Below are positions 19,264 through 27,276 of a stretch of DNA of 64,000 nucleotides, piece after piece. Under the pieces are notes generated by a model. The model searched no databases. It was not told where the DNA came from and worked only from the letters and a program-made list of their open reading frames with translations. The DNA lies in contig OY782858.1 of the NCBI GenBank assembly GCA_963678465.1, positions 2,356,001-2,420,000 on the forward strand, written 5' to 3'. Each line of letters starts with the position of its first letter. Position 1 is the stretch's first letter. Made by a program: the position numbers and the translations under genes. The stretch is from Paludibacter sp963678465 (GTDB lineage Bacteria > Bacteroidota > Bacteroidia > Bacteroidales > Paludibacteraceae).

Positions 19264-20814
19264 ATGAATGCATATTGTAAGTTTAATGCTCCAGACTGCT
19301 ATGGAGCTAAGGAATTGGAGGTTTTACTCGAGATAAGTTATTTGCTCAGCAACAGAGAAATAAACTTAGACGAAGTAATCCGCATCATGGCAGGGCATCT
19401 GGGCGCCAATCGTATCATTGTAACGGTTTTGAATCGTGAATCAGCCACCATTGTTATCGAAGGTGCGTATGGAGTTGGTGCGCAGGAACGCAAAAATGCT
19501 GTATATCAGTTCGGAAAAGGCATTATCGGCAAAGTAATCGACAAAGGTGAGACTGTTTTAATTAAGAAAATTGCTGACTCGGAAGAATTTCTTAATCTGA
19601 CAAAAGCTCCAACACAAATCGGAGGAAGCGATGTATCATTTATTTGTACACCCATCAGGTACAAAGATGAGATTATTGGCACTTTGAGTTTTCACAAAGT
19701 CTACAAAGCCGTTTACTCCTACGATTACGACATCCGTCTGCTTAAAATTGTTGGGTCCATGATAGGGCGCACCATGCGTCGCAGGCAGGAATATGCCGAG
19801 GAAATGGAACAACTGCGTGCCGAAAACCAAAGTCTGCGCGGCGAACTACACAACCGCATTTTACCCGAAAAGATAAAAGGGAACTCGGGAAAGATGAACG
19901 AAGTTTTTACGTTGATCGAAAGTGTTGCACCAACCGATGCCACTGTACTTATTCGTGGTGAAAGTGGTGTTGGTAAAGAGTTGGTAGCTGATGCCATTCA
20001 TTTCAACAGTACCCGAAGAACCAAGCCTTTTATCAAAGTAAACTGCGCCGCATTGCCCGAAACGCTTATTGAAAGCGAACTTTTCGGACACGAAAAAGGT
20101 GCTTTTACAGGTGCTTCAAACACCCGCATTGGACGTTTCGAAGCAGCCCATGGCGGAACTATTTTCCTCGATGAGTTTGGCGACATTCCGGCATCCACAC
20201 AGGTTAAGCTACTTCGCGTATTGCAAGAGCGTGAGATTGAACGAATTGGCAGCACAAAGCCAATCAAGGTAGATGTGCGAATTATTTGTGCTACCAACCG
20301 AAATTTAGAAGAGCTGATTGCTACCGATAAATTTCGCGAAGATTTATATTATCGCATCAATGTTTTTCCGGTATACATTCCTGCTCTGCGCGAACGCATT
20401 AACGATATTCCTATTCTTACCGATTTTTTTATTGATAAATTCAACAAACGCCACGGCAAAGACATCAAACGTATAACTTCGTCGGCTATTGACACACTAA
20501 TGGTTTACCATTGGCCGGGCAATATCCGCGAGTTGGAAAATTGCATCGAACGCGCTTGTATTTTGAGTAACGATCATGTAATCAGGACAAATAATTTACC
20601 CGCTTCCCTTCAAACTGCCGAAGGCACCGAAACCATGCAAAGTGGTACGTTGGACATTATTATTGGTAAAATTGAGAAACAAATCATTATTGATGCACTT
20701 ATTTCTACCAAAGGAAACAGCGCCAAAGCTGCTGAACAGCTAGGGATAACAGAACGCATGATGGGAATACGAACTAAAAAGTATGATATTGAACCGAAAA
20801 GGTTTAAAGTTTGA
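19264..20814 (+). CDS. nifA: Nif-specific sigma-54-dependent activator NifA
   Basis: 516 residues. Residues 1-180 are a GAF domain (LLEISYLLSNREINLDEVI ... YGVGAQERKNAVYQFGKGIIGKV). The AAA+ domain has Walker A GESGVGKE at 232-239, the sigma-54 contact loop GAFTGA at 279-284 and Walker B GGTIFLDEFGD. The C-terminus is a Fis-type helix-turn-helix (NSAKAAEQLGITERMMG). GAF-AAA-Fis order, length and position beside nif structural genes identify NifA. Cysteines occur as ENCIERAC at the end of the AAA domain, but the Cys-rich interdomain linker of oxygen-sensitive rhizobial NifA is not present. Three plus-strand genes follow closely. Its targets are probably the sigma-54-like sites before nifH and nifE. 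Confidence 0.9.
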   Translation: MNAYCKFNAPDCYGAKELEVLLEISYLLSNREINLDEVIRIMAGHLGANRIIVTVLNRESATIVIEGAYGVGAQERKNAVYQFGKGIIGKVIDKGETVLIKKIADSEEFLNLTKAPTQIGGSDVSFICTPIRYKDEIIGTLSFHKVYKAVYSYDYDIRLLKIVGSMIGRTMRRRQEYAEEMEQLRAENQSLRGELHNRILPEKIKGNSGKMNEVFTLIESVAPTDATVLIRGESGVGKELVADAIHFNSTRRTKPFIKVNCAALPETLIESELFGHEKGAFTGASNTRIGRFEAAHGGTIFLDEFGDIPASTQVKLLRVLQEREIERIGSTKPIKVDVRIICATNRNLEELIATDKFREDLYYRINVFPVYIPALRERINDIPILTDFFIDKFNKRHGKDIKRITSSAIDTLMVYHWPGNIRELENCIERACILSNDHVIRTNNLPASLQTAEGTETMQSGTLDIIIGKIEKQIIIDALISTKGNSAKAAEQLGITERMMGIRTKKYDIEPKRFKV

Positions 20815-20831
20815 GAATAAAGAACAAGTAT

Positions 20832-21296
20832 ATGATAGGATATGAATTCTGCGATTTTGAAAATCCGAAACACTTAAAAGCGTTAGCGGAACTTACAAAT
20901 CATTATATGACCGACCCAATGGGAGGTGCAGAACCACTCAATAAGTCACAACAACTCCGCTTGGTCGACGGGTTGGCTAATCATCCAACAGCCGAAGTAC
21001 TTTTTGCCATAACAGATGCTAAAGCTGTTGGACTAGCCACTTGTTTTGTGAACTTTTCTACATTTAAAGTAAAACCCTATTTATATATTCACGACATTGT
21101 GGTGCTTAACGAATATCGTGGGAAAGGAATTGGTAAAGGATTAATGCAAAAATTGATAGAAATATCGGCAGAACGAAAATACTGCAAAGTAACGCTGGAA
21201 GTCAGAGAAGATAATCCAACTGCGCAATCTCTTTACAAAAGCCTCGGTTTTGACGAATGTGAACCAAGAATGCATTTCTGGACAAAAAATATTTAG
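20832..21296 (+). CDS. GNAT family N-acetyltransferase in the nif locus
   Basis: 154 residues from the ATG at 20832; an in-frame TTG at 20811 overlaps the nifA stop but adds only seven basic residues. The acetyl-CoA site YIHDIVVLNEYRGKGIGKGLMQKL (Q/RxxGxG/A form) and the C-terminal SLYKSLGFDE are classical GNAT. It starts 17 bp after nifA and ends 4 bp before the NifX-like gene, so it is in one operon with them. The substrate is unknown; a role in modifying a nif protein or small molecule is only inference from position. Confidence 0.8.
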   Translation: MIGYEFCDFENPKHLKALAELTNHYMTDPMGGAEPLNKSQQLRLVDGLANHPTAEVLFAITDAKAVGLATCFVNFSTFKVKPYLYIHDIVVLNEYRGKGIGKGLMQKLIEISAERKYCKVTLEVREDNPTAQSLYKSLGFDECEPRMHFWTKNI

Positions 21297-21300
21297 CTTT

Positions 21301-21717
21301 ATGAAAGTTGCTTTACCGATTATAGACATAAGTTCAAACCGAAACATTTTGGCTGGTGGACTTCATGTGAACGGGAGTATATGTTTGTACGATGTAGATT
21401 CTGAATCAGGAAGTTGGATAAAAATCACTGATTTAGCAGCCAATATGGGCGAACTTTTGCCGGCACTGGAAAGATTAGCAATATCGGTCATTATTACGCG
21501 TCAAATTCATCCTATGGCGCTAAAAATACTTGCGAACAAAGGATTTGAAGTTTACAAGGCCAAAGGAAATCAGCTCGAAGAAAATATACAATTCTTTCAG
21601 AACAGGAAACTTGATTTATACAGTCATGAAGCAGCTATGGAACTTGCAACTATTTGTGGTGGCGAATGCACCACTTGTAGCACAGATGTTTGTGATAACG
21701 AAAAGAAGAATGGTTGA
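21301..21717 (+). CDS. NifX/NafY-like dinitrogenase cofactor-binding protein with cysteine-rich tail
   Basis: 138 residues from ATG 21301 (an upstream start at 21250 lies within the GNAT gene). VALPIIDISSNRNILAGGLHVNGSI and ITRQIHPMALKILANKGFEVYKA match the dinitrogenase iron-molybdenum cofactor biosynthesis fold shared by NifX, NafY and the NifB C-terminus, which carries FeMo-co precursors (NifB-co, VK-cluster) to NifEN. The tail CGGECTTCSTDVC contains five cysteines, which I do not know from ordinary NifX; it may bind an extra cluster or metal. The start is 4 bp downstream of the GNAT stop. Confidence 0.8.
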   Translation: MKVALPIIDISSNRNILAGGLHVNGSICLYDVDSESGSWIKITDLAANMGELLPALERLAISVIITRQIHPMALKILANKGFEVYKAKGNQLEENIQFFQNRKLDLYSHEAAMELATICGGECTTCSTDVCDNEKKNG

Positions 21718-21739
21718 AATAAAAAGTAAATAAAAAAAG

Positions 21740-21979
21740 ATGAGCTTACAAAATGCCATAAACTTTATTTCAAAAGTAGATTCGGATAGTGATTTCCGTA
21801 AATCGTGCTACGCCTATAAATCTCAGGCTGATTTACTTCTGAACATGTCTGAAAATAAAATGGGATTCACTCACGACGAAATTGAAGATGCTTTTAACGT
21901 ACTGGAACTTAAATGTCAAACCTACGAACAAGCCGGACGCGTAAAAGAAGTAAAAGCCTGGTATAGGTTGTTTAGTTAA
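21740..21979 (+). CDS. Nif11 domain protein
   Basis: 79 residues. SLQNAINFISKVDSDSDFRK at the N-terminus followed by MGFTHDEIEDAFNVLE fits the Nif11 family, small proteins first seen in nif clusters and also used as leader peptides of RiPP precursors. Here the protein has no GG cleavage motif or hypervariable core, ends in a charged helix (RVKEVKAWYRLFS) and lies in the nifA operon, which argues for the original nitrogen-fixation-associated type. Function unknown. It is convergent with the unknown gene at 21982, with only 2 bp between stops. Confidence 0.75.
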   Translation: MSLQNAINFISKVDSDSDFRKSCYAYKSQADLLLNMSENKMGFTHDEIEDAFNVLELKCQTYEQAGRVKEVKAWYRLFS

Positions 21980-21981
21980 GG

Positions 21982-22311
21982 TCAAATATCCACAAATTCA
22001 ACATTAATTTCTTCGCTGCCAGACTTTTGTTTCATCATAAACCGTCCTTTGTAAGTGATTACTACATTGTTCAACGATGCAGTTTTCACCAATGAGTCAA
22101 ACATATTGATCTCTTCTGTTTCCAAAATTTCATTATTAAACCAGCAAGCCAACTGCGTTCCGGCCTTATCCTGGAATTGAATCAAAAATAGTCCATGCTC
22201 GGCAAAAATCAGATCGTCGTAGGCATAAGCCACATCCAAACCACAAGCATCTTTTATAATAAACCTGAGCTTCTCAAGTTCGTATAATTCCGGGGTGAAT
22301 TGTTTTTTCAT
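21982..22311 (-). CDS. Unknown protein A at the end of the nifV operon
   Basis: 109 residues, no recognised domain. Mixed alpha/beta with the pattern LRFIIKDACGLDVAYAYDDLIFAEHGLFLIQFQ, then a basic stretch TYKGRFMMKQKSG. Soluble, no signal peptide. Its ATG overlaps the stop of the upstream unknown gene (ATGA), so the two are probably made together. It is the last gene on the strand that carries nifH to nifV, so a nitrogen-fixation-linked role is likely but unproven. Confidence 0.7.
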   Translation of the reverse strand: MKKQFTPELYELEKLRFIIKDACGLDVAYAYDDLIFAEHGLFLIQFQDKAGTQLACWFNNEILETEEINMFDSLVKTASLNNVVITYKGRFMMKQKSGSEEINVEFVDI

Positions 22312-22757
22312 ATTTCTATTTTTTCAACATCTATTTCTGACAATCTTTTTTCCACCAACAATTTAATATCTAAAATTCCATTTTTCATTGACTGTAAATC
22401 ATCTTTCGACGGAATGCGATAACCAAAACCGTCGATGGAACAAATAGCCTCAAATTTTCCAACAAGAATGGCTGTTTGTTTCATTTCGTCAGTTAATTCT
22501 GGCTCGAACTGAAGGGCTTCTTTGTACATTGCAATTGGCATATGATGCGTTGCATTCCAGTCGTAACGAGCAAGAAGTGCAATGAAATATTTTTCGACAC
22601 TCATAACTGCCAACTGGTAAAGTAAATCATTGTCGAACCGCGAGTTTTCGCTTCCAACGCTTTTGCTAAAGGTCGAAAAATAGCCGTTAGCATATTGCAA
22701 ACTCGATTTTGCAAGTTCAAACATTTCCGTATCAGGCATAATTTTTTCTGAAGACAT
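22308..22757 (-). CDS. Unknown helical protein B downstream of nifV (HEPN-like?)
   Basis: 149 residues, predicted all-helical and soluble. The segment LLYQLAVMSVEKYFIALLARYDWNATHHMPIAMYKEA resembles the helix arrangement of HEPN-fold proteins (a conserved Lys/Ala helix followed by a His near the second helix), but no RxxxxH ribonuclease motif is visible, so this is only a fold guess. It starts 6 bp after the nifV stop and is coupled to the next gene by an ATGA overlap. Confidence 0.7.
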   Translation of the reverse strand: MSSEKIMPDTEMFELAKSSLQYANGYFSTFSKSVGSENSRFDNDLLYQLAVMSVEKYFIALLARYDWNATHHMPIAMYKEALQFEPELTDEMKQTAILVGKFEAICSIDGFGYRIPSKDDLQSMKNGILDIKLLVEKRLSEIDVEKIEI

Positions 22758-22763
22758 ATGTAT

Positions 22764-23918
22764 TTAATATTTTAATATAGATAACTCCCTTTCAATTGTA
22801 CTTATATATTCCTGCGTATAGAGATCGAGAAACTCTTGTTTCGAAATAGCTCTTTTCATCTTTCCGGATACATTTTTAACCAAATTGAGTAGTCGGATAC
22901 AAAATTCATCATCAAAAAATAAACCGGTTTGGTGCATAAAATACTCAAGTGTGGCTTTCCCGCTGTGTTTTCCAATCAGAAAATCCTCTTCCTTACGTCC
23001 CACTTTTGCTGCGTCTATTAATTGATAGCTCCTTCGGTCTTTCAGCAAACTATTGGTGTGAATACCACTTTCGTGAGACAATACCATTTTACCCGTAATT
23101 GGTTTACTTTCATTGATAATCCTATTCGACACTGATGAAACATAACTGCATATCTCCTGGAATTTTTCTGTTCGTAATCCGCAATTTACTTTTGCACTCA
23201 TTTCCAACGCCATAGCTACTTCTTCCATTGGAGCATTTCCTGCCCGTTCACCTAACCCGTTCACTGTCGTGCTCAGGTAATTTGCGCCGGCCATAAAAGC
23301 GGCCAAGGTGTTGGCTGTGGCCATTCCCAGATCATTATGTGCATGAATTTCCAATGGAATTTCTTTTTCAACACTTCTAATGCTAGTTATCAGATCATAA
23401 GTTGTCATTGGGTTAAGCAATCCAACCGTATCAGCCAACCGAACACGGGAAGCGCCAAACGAGGAAGCTGCCGAAACAAACTCCTTTAAAAATGAAAGTT
23501 CGGCACGAGAGGCATCCTGTGCTCCGATTGTCACATATTCAAAATTTACAGATGCAATATCAATCATTTCACGCAAATGCGCCATTACCCAGTCCTGACT
23601 TTTGTCCATTACCTGCATCAAAACCGTTGAAACCGGAAATGAAAGATGAATTCCGTTTGTTCCGGCTTTTGTTGCACACAAAATATCGGTTTTATTAGCT
23701 CTACACCAAGCCAATGTTTTAAAATCGAAACCCAGTTTGCAAATAGTCCGAATATCATCTATCTCTTTCTCTCCCATTGCAGGAGTTCCAATTTCAATTT
23801 CAGGAACACGCACATCATCAAGCAATTCTGCAATCCTAATTTTCTCATTTAAAGAGAAAACAACGCCCGGAGCTTGTTCGCCATCGCGGAGGGTGGTATC
23901 GATAAAGTATGGTTCCAT
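22764..23918 (-). CDS. nifV: Homocitrate synthase NifV
   Basis: 384 residues. It starts EPYFIDTTLRDGEQAPGVVFS, the DRE-TIM metallolyase signature, and has the metal-binding EIHAHNDLGMATANTLAA and GLGERAGNAPMEEV. It condenses acetyl-CoA and 2-oxoglutarate to homocitrate, the organic ligand of FeMo-co. Length and absence of the long regulatory C-terminal domain of isopropylmalate synthase support NifV. It lies downstream of the ferredoxin gene with a palindromic repeat between. Confidence 0.92.
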   Translation of the reverse strand: MEPYFIDTTLRDGEQAPGVVFSLNEKIRIAELLDDVRVPEIEIGTPAMGEKEIDDIRTICKLGFDFKTLAWCRANKTDILCATKAGTNGIHLSFPVSTVLMQVMDKSQDWVMAHLREMIDIASVNFEYVTIGAQDASRAELSFLKEFVSAASSFGASRVRLADTVGLLNPMTTYDLITSIRSVEKEIPLEIHAHNDLGMATANTLAAFMAGANYLSTTVNGLGERAGNAPMEEVAMALEMSAKVNCGLRTEKFQEICSYVSSVSNRIINESKPITGKMVLSHESGIHTNSLLKDRRSYQLIDAAKVGRKEEDFLIGKHSGKATLEYFMHQTGLFFDDEFCIRLLNLVKNVSGKMKRAISKQEFLDLYTQEYISTIERELSILKY

Positions 23919-23925
23919 ATAATTT

Positions 23926-24017
23926 ATTTTTTAATTTACAATTTAATCATTTACCATTTACTATTTATTAGCCCTAATTCTTTATAATGGTAAATTGTAA
24001 ATGGCAAAATAATAAAT
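23926..24017. repeat. A/T-rich palindromic element, copy 1 (nifV/ferredoxin junction)
   Basis: About 90 bp with TTTACAATTTA and ATTTACCATTTACTATTTA on the left and TAATGGTAAATTGTAAATGG on the right, able to form an imperfect hairpin. A homologous copy lies at 24336-24418, on the other side of the ferredoxin gene. It fills nearly the whole intergenic space. Confidence 0.75.
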
Positions 24018-24021
24018 GGTT

Positions 24022-24330
24022 TTAGTCTGCTATAGAATATTTCTCACACAACTCGCCTTCTTCGAGTGCATCAAGAATTTCATCAATTACATCTTCGCCG
24101 GTTACTCCACCGTACCAAAAGTTGTTCGGTTGCACTACCACCACCGGCCCCTGCGAACAAACGTTCAGACAAGCAGTTGTTGTTACTACTACATCCAATC
24201 CACGATCAGATGCTTCTTCGGCTATGTACTGAAGCAATGAAGTTGCTCCTTTTTTGTTGCATGCTCCCTGAGCATCGCCAGCCACGCGGTACGAGTTACA
24301 TACCAAAATGAGGTACTGAGGTTTTTTCAT
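24022..24330 (-). CDS. Thioredoxin-like 2Fe-2S ferredoxin of the nif cluster
   Basis: 102 residues. Four cysteines at positions 11, 24, 54 and 58 (LVCNSYR, GACNKKG, TACLNVCSQGP) give the C-x12-C-x29-C-x3-C spacing of Shethna/clostridial-type thioredoxin-fold 2Fe-2S ferredoxins. Such ferredoxins are encoded in nif loci of anaerobes next to nifB or nifE and probably supply electrons to cofactor assembly or nitrogenase, or protect it. It sits between nifB and nifV and is flanked by two related palindromic elements. Confidence 0.87.
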   Translation of the reverse strand: MKKPQYLILVCNSYRVAGDAQGACNKKGATSLLQYIAEEASDRGLDVVVTTTACLNVCSQGPVVVVQPNNFWYGGVTGEDVIDEILDALEEGELCEKYSIAD

Positions 24331-24335
24331 CTTTA

Positions 24336-24418
24336 TATTTTTTTAATTTACTATTTTCTCATTTACCATTTACTATTTATTAGTACCACTTCTTATAATG
24401 GTAGATAGTAAATAGTCT
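24336..24418. repeat. A/T-rich palindromic element, copy 2 (ferredoxin/nifB junction)
   Basis: Homologous to the element at 23926-24017: both contain CATTTACCATTTACTATTTA and TTATAATGGTA. Together they bracket the ferredoxin gene exactly. Confidence 0.75.
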
Positions 24419-24432
24419 AATTGTCAATGAAT

Positions 24433-25743
24433 TTATCCACATCCCTGTGCATCACCTTTGCATCCGCTACCGCATTTAAAAGCATCTGGTTTAGCTATCG
24501 AGCGAATCACTTTGTTGTTGTAAACGCCTTCGAGACCTTCATCAATCAGCCCCGTCATTTCCACCACATGAACTTTGCAGGAATTCAGCATCGTTTTTGG
24601 ATTTTCGCCTACGCCACTTACCAGAATTGCACGGCAATCGACCAACAGGCGAGCCATATCCAACCATCGACGATCGCCACCACCTGTTGGAGGTGTTTCG
24701 CGCATTTCCACAAACTTAAATCCATTAGGAGTCTGGCGGAAAATATGCAACGAACTTGCTTCTCCCAAATGCTGATTAACCAGCAGACCTTCGTTGGTAG
24801 CCACAGCTACATACGGACGATCTGTATCAATTTCATGACGGGTGGAATATTCTTTTAGCAACACATGTGTTTCACTTAAATCCTTACCCAGTAATCCCGC
24901 AGCATCGGCTCTACAACGTGAGCAATGACTCATGATGGGCAAAAATTCAGATGCCAACGTGCGTACTTTAAAAACCATTTTAGCATCAGGTTCAATCAAG
25001 TCTGCAAAATCAGTTTCGGCAGTTGGAATCAGCGGAATGCAATTGATAACATCTGCTCCAAGTTCAGCACATTTTTTGGCCACTTCGGGGATATGGTCTT
25101 CGTTGATTCCCGGAATAACAATTGAATTTATTTTCACAACAATTCCGGCAGCTTTCAATTTTGGAATACAGGCCAACTGACGTTCCATCAAAATAGTTGC
25201 TCCTTCTAGTCCGCGATAAATATGTTTGTTATAGCGCACCCACTTGTAAACCTTGGCCGTGATTGTAGGATCAACAGCATTGATGGTTATTGTTACATGC
25301 GAAACACCTAATTTTACAATTTCGTCAATATGCGGTTCAAGTTCTAATCCATTGGTCGAAAGACAGAAAACTTTTTCAGGAAATTCTGCTTTAGCACGAC
25401 GCATAGTTTCGAGCGTTTCTTCGGCATTGGCAAACGGATCACCGGGACCAGCGATGCCAATCACTACCAAATTTTCGATACGATTATTCAAGTCTTTCAG
25501 GTATTCAACAGCTTGATAGGGTTTCAATACCGACGAAGTAACACCGGGACGACTTTCATTCACACAATCGAACTTGCGATTACAGTAACCACATTGGATA
25601 TTACACTTTGGAGCTACCGGTAAATGCACGCGGGCATTGGTATGTTTTGCTTCTTTATCGAAGCAAGGATGGGCAGAAGACCTCTCCCCGACCCTCTCCA
25701 AAGGAGAGGGAGCTGGGCAATTAATATCATTTGGCTGTATCAT
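24433..25743 (-). CDS. nifB: Nitrogenase cofactor biosynthesis protein NifB
   Basis: 436 residues from ATG 25743. The radical SAM motif is C47-x3-C51-x2-C54 (KCNIQCGYCNRKFDC), preceded by the NifB-typical HPCFDKEAKH. The C-terminal domain (YVAVATNEGLLVNQHLGEA) is the NifX-like carrier domain, so this is the two-domain type. The protein ends in a Cys-rich tail (CGSGCKGDAQGCG). NifB builds NifB-co, the 8Fe-9S-C core of FeMo-co. Residues 7-24 are encoded by a palindromic repeat and are not homologous to other NifB. A longer frame starting at 25860 exists but runs through a second repeat copy and overlaps nifN. Confidence 0.93.
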   Translation of the reverse strand: MIQPNDINCPAPSPLERVGERSSAHPCFDKEAKHTNARVHLPVAPKCNIQCGYCNRKFDCVNESRPGVTSSVLKPYQAVEYLKDLNNRIENLVVIGIAGPGDPFANAEETLETMRRAKAEFPEKVFCLSTNGLELEPHIDEIVKLGVSHVTITINAVDPTITAKVYKWVRYNKHIYRGLEGATILMERQLACIPKLKAAGIVVKINSIVIPGINEDHIPEVAKKCAELGADVINCIPLIPTAETDFADLIEPDAKMVFKVRTLASEFLPIMSHCSRCRADAAGLLGKDLSETHVLLKEYSTRHEIDTDRPYVAVATNEGLLVNQHLGEASSLHIFRQTPNGFKFVEMRETPPTGGGDRRWLDMARLLVDCRAILVSGVGENPKTMLNSCKVHVVEMTGLIDEGLEGVYNNKVIRSIAKPDAFKCGSGCKGDAQGCG

Positions 25744-25845
25744 GAAGTTTCTATTTAAATAGTTATTTACAAATCTTATAAGTTTTCGTATAATTACTTT
25801 TTTACAATCTCCCTCTCCTTTGGAGAGGGCTGGGGAGAGGTCACA
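25679..25845. repeat. Composite palindromic element at the nifN/nifB junction
   Basis: Two inverted copies of a roughly 40-bp palindrome (core CTCTCCTTTGGAGAG with GGGGAGAGGTC) at about 25679-25722 and 25806-25845, separated by about 85 bp. The right copy abuts the nifN stop codon; the left copy lies inside nifB and encodes PAPSPLERVGERSS. It is a variant of the family found at other nif/mod junctions. Confidence 0.8.
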
Positions 25846-27205
25846 AGTACTTATATCCAATCGGTGAATTTTCTTGTTTATATTCTATTAATGCATTTAC
25901 TACGCGGTCGAACAGTTCCTGAGTACCGCGATATCCGATATGATGCATACGATTAGCTCCAAAACGGTCGTGAATAGGGAAACCTACACGTATCAGCGGT
26001 ATTTTTCGTTCGCGGGCAATGTAGTAACCCTTGCTGTTTCCCAGCAGAAAATCAGGTTGAAACTCATTTGCTTTTTCTTTTAGAGTTTCAAAATCAGCTC
26101 CTTTTATATAAAGTGGCTCAACACCAATTTCTTTACACCAATCGGCAATGGCGGTTACAAAGTCCTCTTCGCCGTAAAGCAATGCTTTTTTACCAAACAC
26201 ATATTTGTGTGCATCAATATAAGCATCAACCAACCGTCCACGTTCTTTGCGGTGTTGTTCGGGCAATTCTTTTCCCGAAACTGTTTTCAAAACTTCGATA
26301 AATTTATCGGTTGCTTCGATGCCTATGGGAAGAGGCATTTGGTGATTTTTGATATAGTAAGCAGATTCGAGCCATTCTCCGGCCGTTTGTACTGAGTTTT
26401 TGTCTTTCAGTCGCGAAAAACTTTTGTTGAAACTTGAACCGAATTCAATGGTAGCCTTTGAGTTTCCTATGCGTTGTATGTCGTGAATGGTTGTCCCTCC
26501 TGTAGGAATCAACTGATATTCGGCAGTATATTCATTGTCTAATGTTTCGCTATAATCCGGGAAAAGTGTAAATTTAATTCCAAAATCTTCCAATAATTCT
26601 TTCAAATATCGAATATCAGCAGGCGAAACCATGCCTGGAAGCAGGGTGATTTTGTTACGAACGTTCTCAAATTCAGCCAACGATTTTATGGTTGCCAATA
26701 CCGTATTGTGAAATCCTTCGGCATGACTGCCGCAATAACTTGGCGTTGAAGCATGAATAAAAGTCGGCAGTTTTACGCCAGTATTCTCGTTCTCTTCTTT
26801 GTAGTTATGTATATGTCCCGGTATATCTTCGCCAATAGTTTCGGACAAACAGGTGGAAGCTATGCCAATAACTTTGGGTTTATATTGCTTAATAATATTA
26901 TTGATACCTGTGATAAAATTGCGACTGCCACCGTAAATAGTTGATTCTTCGCTAAAATTACTCGAAGCTATGTCTACAGGTTCTTTATAATGACTTATCA
27001 TGTAGCGACGAATGTAAGTGGCACAACCCTGACTGCCATGTATCAATGGCACACAACCTTCAATTCCCTTAAAAACCAACGATGCTCCAAGTGGTGCACA
27101 AAGTTTGCAGGAGTTACGGGTGGAGACAAAAGACCTGCCCTCTAACCCCCTAAAGGGGGAATTGAAGTTAGTTACGTCTCCTATATTTTTTTGTATCGTC
27201 TCCAT
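25841..27205 (-). CDS. nifN: Nitrogenase cofactor scaffold subunit NifN
   Basis: 454 residues. From residue 29 on (STRNSCKLCAPLGASLVFKGI, IHGSQGCATY, STCLSETIGEDI) it follows the NifN pattern: cysteine ligands for the EN-bound cluster and the NifK-like fold. With NifE it forms the scaffold on which NifB-co matures to FeMo-co. The first about 27 residues, including TNFNSPFRGLEGR, come from a repeat element that also supplies the ATG at 27205; the family normally starts a few residues before the RNxCKLC motif. Separate from nifE and nifB, no fusion. Confidence 0.9.
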   Translation of the reverse strand: METIQKNIGDVTNFNSPFRGLEGRSFVSTRNSCKLCAPLGASLVFKGIEGCVPLIHGSQGCATYIRRYMISHYKEPVDIASSNFSEESTIYGGSRNFITGINNIIKQYKPKVIGIASTCLSETIGEDIPGHIHNYKEENENTGVKLPTFIHASTPSYCGSHAEGFHNTVLATIKSLAEFENVRNKITLLPGMVSPADIRYLKELLEDFGIKFTLFPDYSETLDNEYTAEYQLIPTGGTTIHDIQRIGNSKATIEFGSSFNKSFSRLKDKNSVQTAGEWLESAYYIKNHQMPLPIGIEATDKFIEVLKTVSGKELPEQHRKERGRLVDAYIDAHKYVFGKKALLYGEEDFVTAIADWCKEIGVEPLYIKGADFETLKEKANEFQPDFLLGNSKGYYIARERKIPLIRVGFPIHDRFGANRMHHIGYRGTQELFDRVVNALIEYKQENSPIGYKYL

Positions 27206-27276
27206 AAAATTAATTTTGCAAATATCAATACTAATATCTCTTATTCCCCCTTCAGGGGGTTAGGGGGCTGTTTTCG
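27135..27276. repeat. Composite palindromic element at the nifE/nifN junction (start/stop donor)
   Basis: Left arm CTAACCCCCTAAAGGGGGAA and right arm TTCCCCCTTCAGGGGGTTAG are inverted repeats (19 of 20 match), separated by about 80 bp. The right arm contains the nifE stop codon, and the spacer contains the nifN ATG. The spacer ends AATACTAATATCTCTTA, shared with the copies at 39368 and 42375. Confidence 0.88.

Noticed and set aside
25744..25860. Longer NifB starting at 25860
   Set aside because: It would overlap nifN and begin with a translated palindrome (LSPALSKGEGD); the ATG at 25743 is closer to the conserved start. Not fully excluded.
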